Shown here one piece after another: positions 7,859 through 16,760 of a DNA stretch of 64,000 nt. Origin of the DNA: Cylindrospermopsis curvispora GIHE-G1. Lineage in GTDB: Bacteria > Cyanobacteriota > Cyanobacteriia > Cyanobacteriales > Nostocaceae. The notes beneath the pieces were generated by a model that had not been told where the DNA came from, ran no database searches, and saw only the letters and a list, made by a program, of their open reading frames with translations. The position numbers were made by a program, and so were the translations under genes. The stretch spans positions 2,589,501-2,653,500 of the forward strand of contig NZ_CP060822.1 in assembly GCF_014489415.1 (NCBI RefSeq), written 5' to 3'. Position 1 is the first letter of the stretch; each line of letters starts with the position of its first letter.

Positions 7859-10800
7859 ATGATGTCTGCTGATTCAATAAATACCGCCTTAGCAGAGTTA
7901 GAGAAGCTAATTAACAGTTGTGAAAATGATTTGATTAGATTTATAGAGGCAAGAAAAATGAATTCAGGAAACGAAATCTCAACTAAGAAAGTTAACAGAC
8001 AACTGCAACAGAACCCCATTGCTATTGTGGGGATGGCTTCTCTACTACCACAGTCGAGAAATTTAAGACAATATTGGCAAAATATTGTGAGTAAAGCTGA
8101 TTGTATTACTGATGTTCCAGAGAGCCACTGGAGTGTTAAAGATTACTACGATCCCAATCCTAGAACACCGGAGGATAAAACCTATTGTAAGCGGGGTGGA
8201 TTTATTCCTGAAGTTGATTTTAACCCCATGGAATTTGGCATTCCTCCTAGCATTTTAGAAGTTACTGATGTATCGCAACTCTTGAGTTTAATAGTTGCCA
8301 AAGAAGCAATGGAAGATGCTGGTTATGGTGAAGCTCGTGAATTTGATCGAGAGAGTGTGGGGGTAATCCTAGGGGTAGCAATGGCTAAACAATTAGGTAT
8401 GCCATTATCAGCTAGATTAGAGTATCCCGTATGGGAAAAAGTGCTTACAAGTAGTGGTTTATCACCGGAAGATACTGAAAAAATAGTCGAAAAAATCAAA
8501 AGTGCCTACATTAAGTGGGATGAAAATGCTTTTCCCGGAATGTTAGCAAATGTTGTAGCAGGACGTATTGCCAACCGATTGAATTTTGGTGGTATGAACT
8601 GTGTTGTTGATGCTGCTTGTGCCAGTTCCTTTGGTGCTTTAAAAATGGCTATTAGTGAACTGGTAGAATATCGGAGCGATATGATGTTAACCGGTGGTGT
8701 AGATACAGATAACACCATCATGGCTTACATTTCTTTTAGTAAAACTCCTGCGGTTTCTCCTGGTGAAAATGTTAAACCGTTTGATGCTAAATCCGATGGG
8801 ATGATGTTGGGTGAAGGTATCGCCATGTTAGTTCTCAAAAGGCTAGAAGATGCACAAAAAGATGGTGATAGAATTTATGCTGTAATTAAGGGTATTGGAA
8901 CTTCCAGTGATGGACGCTATAAGAGCATTTATGCTCCCAGAAAGGAAGGACAAGTGAAAGCTTTGGAACGAGCTTATAATGATGCTGGCTTTTCTCCTGC
9001 CACATTAGGACTAATGGAAGCACATGGTACAGGAACTATGGCTGGAGATCCGACGGAGTTCGCTTCCTTGCAAAGCTTCTTCAGTAAACATGATGAAAGA
9101 AAGCAATATATTGCCCTAGGTAGTGTCAAATCCCAAATTGGGCATACGAAAGCAGCAGCAGGTGCAGCAAGTTTAGTGAAAACAGCTTTGGCACTATATC
9201 ATAAGATATTACCGCCGACTATCAATATTACCGAACCTAATCCTAAGTTAGATATTGAAAATTCCTGCTTTTATTTGAACACTGAAACTCGACCTTGGAT
9301 ACGTGGAGAGAGTGAATCACCCAGAAGAGCGGGAGTTAGCTCCTTTGGTTTTGGTGGTACCAATTATCATTTGGTTTTGGAAGAATATCAACAGGAACAA
9401 CAACAACCTTATCGTCTACATGATGTGGCCAGTCAAATTTTATTTTTTGCTCCCAATCCCAGTGAGCTAATTAAAAATTTAGAGACAAGTTTACAGAATT
9501 TACAAGCTGGGGATAGTGACAGATACTATTCTCAGTTAGTTGAGGAATGCAGGAATATTCAGATTCCTCAAAATGCGGCAAGAATTGGCTTTGTAGCTGG
9601 GAATAAAGCGGATACTTGTAAATTGTTAGCTCTGAGCATTGATCTATTAAAAAATAAACAATCTACCTTGAACTGGGAACATCCTCAAGGAATTTATTAT
9701 CGAGCTTCTGGTATTAACTTAAGGGGGAAAGTAGTAGCCCTATTTTCAGGTCAAGGTTCTCAATATTTAGAGATGGGTAAAGAAGTTGTGATGAACTTCC
9801 CAACTTTACGTCGCCTATATGGATTAATGGATAGCCTGTTAATTGAGGATAATTTACAGCCAATTTCCCAAGTAGTTTTTCCCCATCCTACCTTTAACCA
9901 AACAGAGAAAGCTGACCAAATTGCCACTTTACAAAGAACTGAATATGCACAACCTGCTATAGGTGTTTTTAGTGCTGGTCTATATTCTATTTTTCAGCAA
10001 GCTGGGTTTAAATCTGATTTCACTGCTGGTCATAGTTTTGGGGAATTGACTGCTTTACTAGCAGCAGGAGTTTTGAGTGAATCAGATTATTTATACTTAG
10101 TAAAAGCTCGGGGAAAGGCAATGGCTGCACCCAAAGATCCTGACCATGATGCAGGTAGTATGTTAGCAGTCAAGGAAGAAATTAGCAAGGTAGAATTAGT
10201 ACTGAAAAATTTCCCAAAAATTACGATTGCTAATTTTAACTCTCCTAACCAAGTTGTTTTAGCTGGTCCTAGCCATGAAATTCAAAAAATTCATCAGAAA
10301 TTTCAAGATTTAGGCTATGGTGCTGTACTCCTACCTGTTGCTGCTGCTTTCCACACTCCCCTAATTGCATTTGCCCAAAAATCCTTTGCTATTGCTACTA
10401 AATCTGTTAAATTACTCAATCCTAAGATTCCCGTTTTTAGCAATGTTACAGCTCAACAGTATCCTCAAGAATCGGATAAGATTCAACGGATATTAGAAAG
10501 TCATCTGGCCAGTTCAGTTAATTTTACACAACAAATAGAAAATATCTATGCTGCTGGTGGTTATTGCTTTGTGGAATTTGGACCAAAGCGGATTCTGACT
10601 AACCTAGTTAAGGATATTTTGGGAGAACGTCCACATATTACTATATCTTTGAATCCTAGCACTCATAAAAGTAGTGATATCTCCGTTAGAGAAGCAGCGG
10701 TCCAACTACAGGTTCTGGGTATGGAATTAGGTAATATTGACCCATATCAATTACCAGAAACATTCTCTAAAGAAATCAGCCAAAAAAGTTTAAATGTTAA

Positions 10801-13171
10801 ACTCAAAGGTATTAATTACGTTTCAGAAAAAACTAAAAATGCCTTTGAAAAAGCACTAAGTGATGGGTTTAAAATTCAAGGTTTTCCACAAATTCAACCG
10901 GTTTCAGTAATTGATAAACCTTCCGAAATTACACCAGTAAAGGAAGTAGTTGAAACAGTACATACTAGTAATGGCAATGGTAAGAGACATAAACAAACAT
11001 CAATTATCAGTTCTTTACCAACGGACTCCCAAATGAATTCTGCTAATCCTATTAATTCCAGCCTTCGAGCTGAAGAACAGTTACCCATATTAACTTACCC
11101 AATGGTACAGGTTTTAGGAGGGAAAATGACAACGTCAGATAAAAATACTGAGTTTCAACAAGTTTTAGCTAGTTTAGAAAATCTCCTTAGCCAATTTCAA
11201 AATAGCCAAAGTGATAACTTACAGATTCATGACACTTACCTTCAGCATCAAATGGAATATGCCAGGACATTTTTTCAATTGGTACAGCAACAGAATACCT
11301 TGTTTATGAATAATAAATCTACTGAAACTGGGGAAACTAAAAAATCAATCATGGATAGCTTTGAGCGTAGCATGATGCAATTTCATCATCAGCAAGCGGA
11401 AACTCTGCGCATTCATGAACAATACTTACGGGAACAGTTAGAACACACAAAGAATCTTTTCCACCTCATCCAACAGGAATATTCACTGCTAATTGACGGT
11501 GCAGAACTAACACCTGTGATTCCTCTCCAACTTACGGATATACACACGGAAAATCTGCGAGAGATTTCGTCGCCACAAAATCCCCAACTAACTGTGCCAG
11601 AAATGGTTGTTAGCTCTACCAGTAAAACATTGGAAGTAGAAATTCCACAACCAATTATAGAAACTCAGCCAGTTATAACACCCGTCCCAGAGACCAGGGT
11701 TGAAAAACCACCTGCATCAGTTACGGAAATTGCTATAAGTTCCCAAACGAAAAAATCCGCAATTGATATTCAAGACATAGGTAAAAGTCTTCTATCTATC
11801 ACCAGCGAAAAAACTGGTTATCCCATAGAAATGTTAGAGTTTGACATGGATATGGAAGCTGACTTAGGAATTGACTCTATCAAACGGGTGGAAATATTAG
11901 GTGGGTTACAGGAATTATATCCCGATTTACCCAAACCTAATCTGGAAGAACTAGCGGAAAAACGCACCATTGGTCAAATAGTTGAATATCTAGAAAAACA
12001 AGTTGTAACCAACGCGACTACTAATCAGATAAATCATTCTGAGCATATAGTTAAGAATGTGGATCCCAAAGTAACACCCGAATTAATCATTCCTTCTCCA
12101 GTTGACATTCCCCAGTCCTCCGCTATCAGTAATGAATACAGTAGTATAGCTGAAACCTTGTTAAAAATTACCAGTGAAAAAACTGGTTATCCAGTAGAGA
12201 TGTTAGAACTAGATATGGACATGGAAGCTGACCTGGGGATAGATTCCATAAAAAGGGTAGAAATATTAGGGGGAATGCAAGAAGTATACCCAGATTTACC
12301 TAAACCTAACTTAGAGGAATTAGGAGACCTGCGGACAATTAGACAGATAGTTAGCTACCTCCAAAGTCTGGTGGTGGTTGAAAAAAAAAATCTTGATTTT
12401 GAGCAAATAAAAGCCACGGCGGTGGATTTAACTCCACCACCTACTGTTGACCCCAATCTTCCCCGTCGTCCAGTTAAATTGAAAATCTTACCGGAACCCG
12501 ATTTTTGGGAATGCCAATTACCTGGAGGACATATAGGACTAGTTACTGACGATGGTTCTCTAACTACCACAAAATTAGTTCATGGGTTGATAGACAAAGG
12601 TTGGAAGGTAGTAGTTTTAAGTTTTCCCGAATCAATTGTTCCAGAACGGTCACCATTACCAGCAGGAGTCACTCGCATCAATCTAGCAAATATGAGCGAA
12701 GAACATCTACAATTACTACTGCAAAGTATCAGTGTTCAATATGGTAAAATTGGAGCATTTATTCATCTTCATCCGTGCTTTTCAACTACCAATCTTGCCT
12801 ATTTAGAAACCGAAAAGGTAATTGTTAAACATATCTTTTTGATAGCTAAACACCTGAAACAATCACTGAATAATGCTGCCAATCTGGAAGGAAGAGTTAG
12901 TTTTTGCACAGTTGTTCATCTTGACGGTGCATTTGGTTTAGATCATACAGAAAACTTCGGAATTATTGGAGGAGGATTATTTGGATTGACCAAGAGTTTG
13001 AGATGGGAATGGCCAAAGGTATTTTTGAGAGCGATCGATTTAAGTCCTAAGTTAGAACCACACCAGTCAGCAGAATATATTGTAGCCGAATTATATGATT
13101 CTAACCGATATATTGGCGAGGTTGGTTATGGTTCTAAAGGAAGAGTGACTCTTGTAGCAACAGCTGATTAG
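7859..13171 (+). CDS. hglE: Heterocyst glycolipid polyketide synthase HglE: KS-AT-ACP-ACP-KR (first half)
   Basis: 1770 residues. Domains in order: ketosynthase (~30-480) with active-site Cys254 in DAACASS and His motifs EAHGTGT and IGHTKAAAG; acyltransferase (~620-930) with nucleophile Ser726 in GHSFGE; a linker with two related helical segments (~1095-1145 and ~1160-1215, I-H-[DE]-x-Y-L-x-x-Q); two ACPs with phosphopantetheine Ser near 1339 and 1463, both in LGIDSIKRVEIL; then the structural, non-catalytic half of a ketoreductase (~1510-1770, ending at the NRYIGEVGYGSKGR strand). This is the PfaA layout of PUFA synthases. The catalytic KR half is the next gene, so the KR is split across two polypeptides. 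It should extend an acyl primer with malonyl units to build the C26/C28 chain of heterocyst glycolipids. The start ATGATG at 7859 is the only sensible one. Confidence 0.92.
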   Translation: MMSADSINTALAELEKLINSCENDLIRFIEARKMNSGNEISTKKVNRQLQQNPIAIVGMASLLPQSRNLRQYWQNIVSKADCITDVPESHWSVKDYYDPNPRTPEDKTYCKRGGFIPEVDFNPMEFGIPPSILEVTDVSQLLSLIVAKEAMEDAGYGEAREFDRESVGVILGVAMAKQLGMPLSARLEYPVWEKVLTSSGLSPEDTEKIVEKIKSAYIKWDENAFPGMLANVVAGRIANRLNFGGMNCVVDAACASSFGALKMAISELVEYRSDMMLTGGVDTDNTIMAYISFSKTPAVSPGENVKPFDAKSDGMMLGEGIAMLVLKRLEDAQKDGDRIYAVIKGIGTSSDGRYKSIYAPRKEGQVKALERAYNDAGFSPATLGLMEAHGTGTMAGDPTEFASLQSFFSKHDERKQYIALGSVKSQIGHTKAAAGAASLVKTALALYHKILPPTINITEPNPKLDIENSCFYLNTETRPWIRGESESPRRAGVSSFGFGGTNYHLVLEEYQQEQQQPYRLHDVASQILFFAPNPSELIKNLETSLQNLQAGDSDRYYSQLVEECRNIQIPQNAARIGFVAGNKADTCKLLALSIDLLKNKQSTLNWEHPQGIYYRASGINLRGKVVALFSGQGSQYLEMGKEVVMNFPTLRRLYGLMDSLLIEDNLQPISQVVFPHPTFNQTEKADQIATLQRTEYAQPAIGVFSAGLYSIFQQAGFKSDFTAGHSFGELTALLAAGVLSESDYLYLVKARGKAMAAPKDPDHDAGSMLAVKEEISKVELVLKNFPKITIANFNSPNQVVLAGPSHEIQKIHQKFQDLGYGAVLLPVAAAFHTPLIAFAQKSFAIATKSVKLLNPKIPVFSNVTAQQYPQESDKIQRILESHLASSVNFTQQIENIYAAGGYCFVEFGPKRILTNLVKDILGERPHITISLNPSTHKSSDISVREAAVQLQVLGMELGNIDPYQLPETFSKEISQKSLNVKLKGINYVSEKTKNAFEKALSDGFKIQGFPQIQPVSVIDKPSEITPVKEVVETVHTSNGNGKRHKQTSIISSLPTDSQMNSANPINSSLRAEEQLPILTYPMVQVLGGKMTTSDKNTEFQQVLASLENLLSQFQNSQSDNLQIHDTYLQHQMEYARTFFQLVQQQNTLFMNNKSTETGETKKSIMDSFERSMMQFHHQQAETLRIHEQYLREQLEHTKNLFHLIQQEYSLLIDGAELTPVIPLQLTDIHTENLREISSPQNPQLTVPEMVVSSTSKTLEVEIPQPIIETQPVITPVPETRVEKPPASVTEIAISSQTKKSAIDIQDIGKSLLSITSEKTGYPIEMLEFDMDMEADLGIDSIKRVEILGGLQELYPDLPKPNLEELAEKRTIGQIVEYLEKQVVTNATTNQINHSEHIVKNVDPKVTPELIIPSPVDIPQSSAISNEYSSIAETLLKITSEKTGYPVEMLELDMDMEADLGIDSIKRVEILGGMQEVYPDLPKPNLEELGDLRTIRQIVSYLQSLVVVEKKNLDFEQIKATAVDLTPPPTVDPNLPRRPVKLKILPEPDFWECQLPGGHIGLVTDDGSLTTTKLVHGLIDKGWKVVVLSFPESIVPERSPLPAGVTRINLANMSEEHLQLLLQSISVQYGKIGAFIHLHPCFSTTNLAYLETEKVIVKHIFLIAKHLKQSLNNAANLEGRVSFCTVVHLDGAFGLDHTENFGIIGGGLFGLTKSLRWEWPKVFLRAIDLSPKLEPHQSAEYIVAELYDSNRYIGEVGYGSKGRVTLVATAD

Positions 13172-13261
13172 TAAGTGGGTGGGTGGAATTAAATATAAGA
13201 TGAACGTAGGTTGGGTTTCGTTCCTCAACCCATCCTACAAATAATTGTACCTCCCTAGTTA
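13172..13261 (+). repeat. MITE-like element, copy 1 (internally shortened)
   Basis: The 90 bp run from TAAGTGGGTGGGTGG to CCTCCCTAGTTA is shared with copies at 15129, 39242 and 63371. It begins directly after the hglE stop codon (TAG). It lacks ~27 bp of the central stem-loop found in the longer copies. If TA is the target duplication, the pre-insertion sequence already contained the hglE stop, so the insertion did not by itself split the ketoreductase. Confidence 0.8.
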
Positions 13262-13355
13262 GTCATTTATAGGGAACCAGGAATTATAGGTTTAGCCAGA
13301 AAATATATATTCCCTGTTCCTTGTCTCCTAAGTTCAATAATAGAGTGAGAAATAT

Positions 13356-15113
13356 ATGATAACAACTTTTCAAATTCCTCCATCATCGGTGTTTGTGGTT
13401 AGTGGTGGAGCTAAGGGAATTACTGCCCAGTGTACGGTTAAATTGGCACAAAGTCAAATTGGTAATTTCGGTAGTTTGAGTAACTCTGGCATTTTTATTC
13501 TTTTAGGTCGTTCAGAAATTACTCCAGAACCTGGTTACGCTCATGATTGCTTGGAAGACTCCGTATTAAAAAAACGCATCATGGAAAATTTAATCTCCCA
13601 AGGTGAAAAACCCACACCCATGATGGTACAGAAAATATTCAATCAAATTAATTCTGTCCGGGAAATTAAAAAGACTTTAGCAGCAATCGAACAAACAGGA
13701 GCAAAAGCTGAATATATTAATGTTGATGTTACTGATGGGAAAGTCTTACAAGATAAACTCCGTGATGTTTGCCAAAAATTTGGTAAAATTACAGGTGTTA
13801 TCCACGGAGCTGGAAATTTAGCAGATAAATTAATTGAAAAGAAAACCCCTGACGATTTTGAAAAAGTTTATAATGCCAAAGTCCAGGGTTTGCAAAACAT
13901 ACTTAACTGTTGTGATCCTTACCATTTAAAGCATTTAGTACTCTTCTCTTCTGTGAGTGGTTTTTATGGCAATATTGGTCAGAGTGATTATGCTATAGCT
14001 AATGAAATTCTGAATAAATCGGCTCATCAATTTAAAAAACATTATCCTCAAACTCATGTAGTTGCTATTAACTGGGGTGGTTGGGATAGTGGTATGGTAA
14101 CACCACAATTAAAGAAGGCTTTTACCGAACGAGGAATTGATATTATTCCTGTGGAAACCGGTACTCAAATGCTGGTTAATGAGCTGCATCCGGCGTTTGA
14201 AAATCAATCCCAAGTTGTCATTGGTAGTCCGATGAACTTGCCTCCCACACCCCTGGATAGTGAATTGAAAAGCTACCGTATCTATCGCAGAATGACCTTG
14301 GAGCAAAATCCCTTTTTATATGATCATACTATTGCAGGTGTACAGGTATTACCAGCCACTTGTGCTATGTCTTGGATGGTTCATGCTTGTGAAGAAATTT
14401 ATCCGGGATATCGCTACTTACATTGTCGGGAATTCAAGGTGCTAAAAGGTATCTCTTTCAACTCCACATTAGGATCAGATTACATTCTAGAAATTCAGGA
14501 AATCTCCAAAGTAGATGGTGAGTTAATTGAATTTCAAACCAAAATTTTGAGTAAAAATCCTCAAGGTAAAACCCATTTTCATTTCTCTGCTATTGTCACA
14601 GTGGTAGGGAAAATACCAAAAGCACCAATTTATGAGTCCCTGAATCTAACGGAGGACAATATTATCACTACTAGGGGCAAACAATTTTATCAAAATGGTG
14701 ATTCTTCCTTGTTTCACGGTCCAGCATTCCAGGAAATTACTAGGGTTCTAAATGTAAACCCACAGAAAATCACTGTGGAGTGTTGTTGGCAAGCAATTTC
14801 CGAAACCGATCAGGGGCAATTTCCGGTCAAATGGCATAATCCCTACACCACAGATATTAGTACCCAATCATTGTGGATTTGGTTAAATCATTTTCATCAG
14901 CAGGTCTGTCTACCAGGACAGTTGACTTATTGGGAACAATTTCTAACTATTCCTTGTAATTCACCATTTTATGTTTCCTGTGAAGTGGAAAATAAAACTG
15001 ATACAGGGGTAACAGCCAACTTTATTTTGCATAGTCAATCAGGAGAAATCTACTCCCGAATTTTGGGGGCAAAAGCGGTTATTTGGCCTATGAAAATGTT
15101 GAGCAAGAAGTAA
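13356..15113 (+). CDS. Ketoreductase (catalytic half)-dehydratase protein of the hgl synthase (HglF/HglG counterpart)
   Basis: 585 residues. Residues ~10-290 form the catalytic Rossmann half of a PKS ketoreductase: NADPH loop SGGAKGITA at 16-24, catalytic Ser199 (FSSVSG) and Tyr212 (SDYAIANE). Residues ~310-580 form a hot-dog dehydratase with His324 in DHTIAGVQVLPA and a second-lobe motif FHGPAFQEI. The protein starts abruptly at the KR core with no structural subdomain, which is at the C-terminus of HglE; the two proteins must associate to make a complete KR. Together they would reduce and dehydrate the beta-keto chain. In Anabaena PCC 7120 this part of the cluster is alr5352-alr5353 (hglF/hglG); which name fits is unclear, so none is given. 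Confidence 0.85.
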   Translation: MITTFQIPPSSVFVVSGGAKGITAQCTVKLAQSQIGNFGSLSNSGIFILLGRSEITPEPGYAHDCLEDSVLKKRIMENLISQGEKPTPMMVQKIFNQINSVREIKKTLAAIEQTGAKAEYINVDVTDGKVLQDKLRDVCQKFGKITGVIHGAGNLADKLIEKKTPDDFEKVYNAKVQGLQNILNCCDPYHLKHLVLFSSVSGFYGNIGQSDYAIANEILNKSAHQFKKHYPQTHVVAINWGGWDSGMVTPQLKKAFTERGIDIIPVETGTQMLVNELHPAFENQSQVVIGSPMNLPPTPLDSELKSYRIYRRMTLEQNPFLYDHTIAGVQVLPATCAMSWMVHACEEIYPGYRYLHCREFKVLKGISFNSTLGSDYILEIQEISKVDGELIEFQTKILSKNPQGKTHFHFSAIVTVVGKIPKAPIYESLNLTEDNIITTRGKQFYQNGDSSLFHGPAFQEITRVLNVNPQKITVECCWQAISETDQGQFPVKWHNPYTTDISTQSLWIWLNHFHQQVCLPGQLTYWEQFLTIPCNSPFYVSCEVENKTDTGVTANFILHSQSGEIYSRILGAKAVIWPMKMLSKK

Positions 15114-15128
15114 CAGATAATGTAGATA

Positions 15129-15245
15129 TAAGTGGGTGGGTGGAATTAAATATAAGATGAACGTAGGTTGGGTTGAAGTATGAAACCCAACACCACGGGT
15201 CTCGTTACTCGACCCATCCTACAAATAATTGTGCCTCCCTACTTA
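15129..15245 (+). repeat. MITE-like element, copy 2
   Basis: 117 bp with imperfect terminal inverted repeats (TAAGTGGGTGGGTGG at the left; the right end reads TAAGTAGGGAGGCAC on the other strand). The middle holds the fold-back pair GTAGGTTGGGTT...AACCCAAC and ...ACCCATCCTAC. It lies between the KR-DH gene and hglD, 15 bp after the KR-DH stop, so it must be read through in any hgl operon transcript. No coding capacity. Confidence 0.85.
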
Positions 15246-15398
15246 GGAATCTAGTAATCACGTTTGGGGAATCGCGTAAATCCTAATCAAAATCTGGGTA
15301 AGTGGCAGTGTAATAACTGAACCTAAAGAATTGAACAACAAGATTTAGGTTTGAACATCATTAAACTACCTTACCTTAACCCAAACGAGGATTTAACT

Positions 15399-16760
15399 GT
15401 GGAAAAAATAGCCATTATTGGATTATCATGCCTCTTTCCGGATGCGAATAATCCTGAGCAATTCTGGCATAATCTCAGCCAAGAAAAAGACGTAACTGCC
15501 AATATTAGTATTGATGAATTGGGAGTAGATCCCTCAATATTTTATGATCCTAATAAAGGCACACCGGAGAAATTCTACTTTTTAAAAGGTGGATTTATCC
15601 GCAATTTAGATTTTAATCCCTATGAGTATAATCTACCTGGGGAATTTATTGAAAGTCTAGATGATACTTTCAAATGGTCACTGTATGCAGCTAAACAGGC
15701 AATTATTCATAGTGGCTATTGGGGAAATCAATCTGCTCTGTCGGAATGTGGGGTAATTTTAGGAACTCTAGCTTTACCTACTAAAGCATCTAATCAATTG
15801 TTTACCCCCATTTATCATCAAACAATTGAACCCGCAATTCAAGAACTTTTACAGGAGAAACACTTCCATCTAGGTGGTAAATTAACCCTATCTAAAACAT
15901 CACCATATAATGCTATGGTTTCTGGGTTACCTGCTGGTATGGTTTCCCGTGCTTTCAATCTTTCTGAAATTCATTGCTGTATAGATGCAGCCTGTTCATC
16001 ATCATTTTATGCCATCAAATTAGCATCCTATTATCTACAATCTGGTAAAGCAGATTTAATGTTAGCTGGTGCTATTAGTGCTTCCGATCCTCTATTTGTC
16101 AGAATGTTATTTTCTGGTCTACAAGCATACCCAGAAAATGGTAGTAGTTTTCCTCTTGATAAAACATCACGGGGCTTAATTACCTCTGAAGGTATCGGTA
16201 TGGTAATGCTCAAAAGATATGACAAAGCTGTCAGAGATGGAGATAAAATTCTGGCTACAATTTGTGGTAATGGTTTATCTAATGATGGTAAGGGTAAACA
16301 TCTTTTAAGCCCTAATCTCCAAGGACAAAATACTGCTTATCAAAGAGCATATCAAGAAGCAAAACTTGACCCACAAGAAATTCAATATCTGGAGTGTCAT
16401 GCCACGGGTACTCCTTTGGGAGATACTACTGAATCTAAATCTATTCAAGGCTTTTTTGGGGGGAAAAATTCCCAGCTATTAGTAGGATCTACTAAAAATA
16501 ATGTTGGTCATTTATTGGTCGCAGCTGGCATGGTGGGAATGACTAAAACTATTTTAGGAATGTCCCATAACCTAATTCCAGCAACTATTAATGTCAGCGA
16601 ACCTATAGGTTGTGAAAATAGTGTGGTATCGCCACAGAACATTGTCACAACAACTAGACCTTGGCCAGCTAAAAAAACTAAATACGCAGCTTTGAGTGCA
16701 TTTGGATTTGGTGGAACTAACTCTCATTTAATTCTTGAACAAGGGGAAGTAAACAAATGA
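15399..16760 (+). CDS. hglD: Ketosynthase HglD
   Basis: A single ketosynthase domain. Active-site Cys is in CIDAACSSSFYA (residue 215 counted from a TTG at 15351), with His motifs ECHATGTPLGD and KNNVGHLLVAAG. I chose the GTG at 15399 because GAGG ends eight bases before it and the KS domain begins right there (EKIAIIGLSCLF). The in-frame TTG at 15351 adds 16 residues and has no good ribosome site. The gene overlaps hglC by 4 bp (ATGA), so translation is coupled. HglD with the inactive KS of HglC looks like the KS-CLF pair of PfaC or type II PKSs; HglD would supply the condensing activity. Confidence 0.88.
   Translation: MEKIAIIGLSCLFPDANNPEQFWHNLSQEKDVTANISIDELGVDPSIFYDPNKGTPEKFYFLKGGFIRNLDFNPYEYNLPGEFIESLDDTFKWSLYAAKQAIIHSGYWGNQSALSECGVILGTLALPTKASNQLFTPIYHQTIEPAIQELLQEKHFHLGGKLTLSKTSPYNAMVSGLPAGMVSRAFNLSEIHCCIDAACSSSFYAIKLASYYLQSGKADLMLAGAISASDPLFVRMLFSGLQAYPENGSSFPLDKTSRGLITSEGIGMVMLKRYDKAVRDGDKILATICGNGLSNDGKGKHLLSPNLQGQNTAYQRAYQEAKLDPQEIQYLECHATGTPLGDTTESKSIQGFFGGKNSQLLVGSTKNNVGHLLVAAGMVGMTKTILGMSHNLIPATINVSEPIGCENSVVSPQNIVTTTRPWPAKKTKYAALSAFGFGGTNSHLILEQGEVNK

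Noticed and set aside
13172-13261. MITE insertion as the cause of the split ketoreductase
   Set aside because: The hglE stop codon lies outside the element; removing the element with a TA duplication still leaves a stop and no continuous frame.
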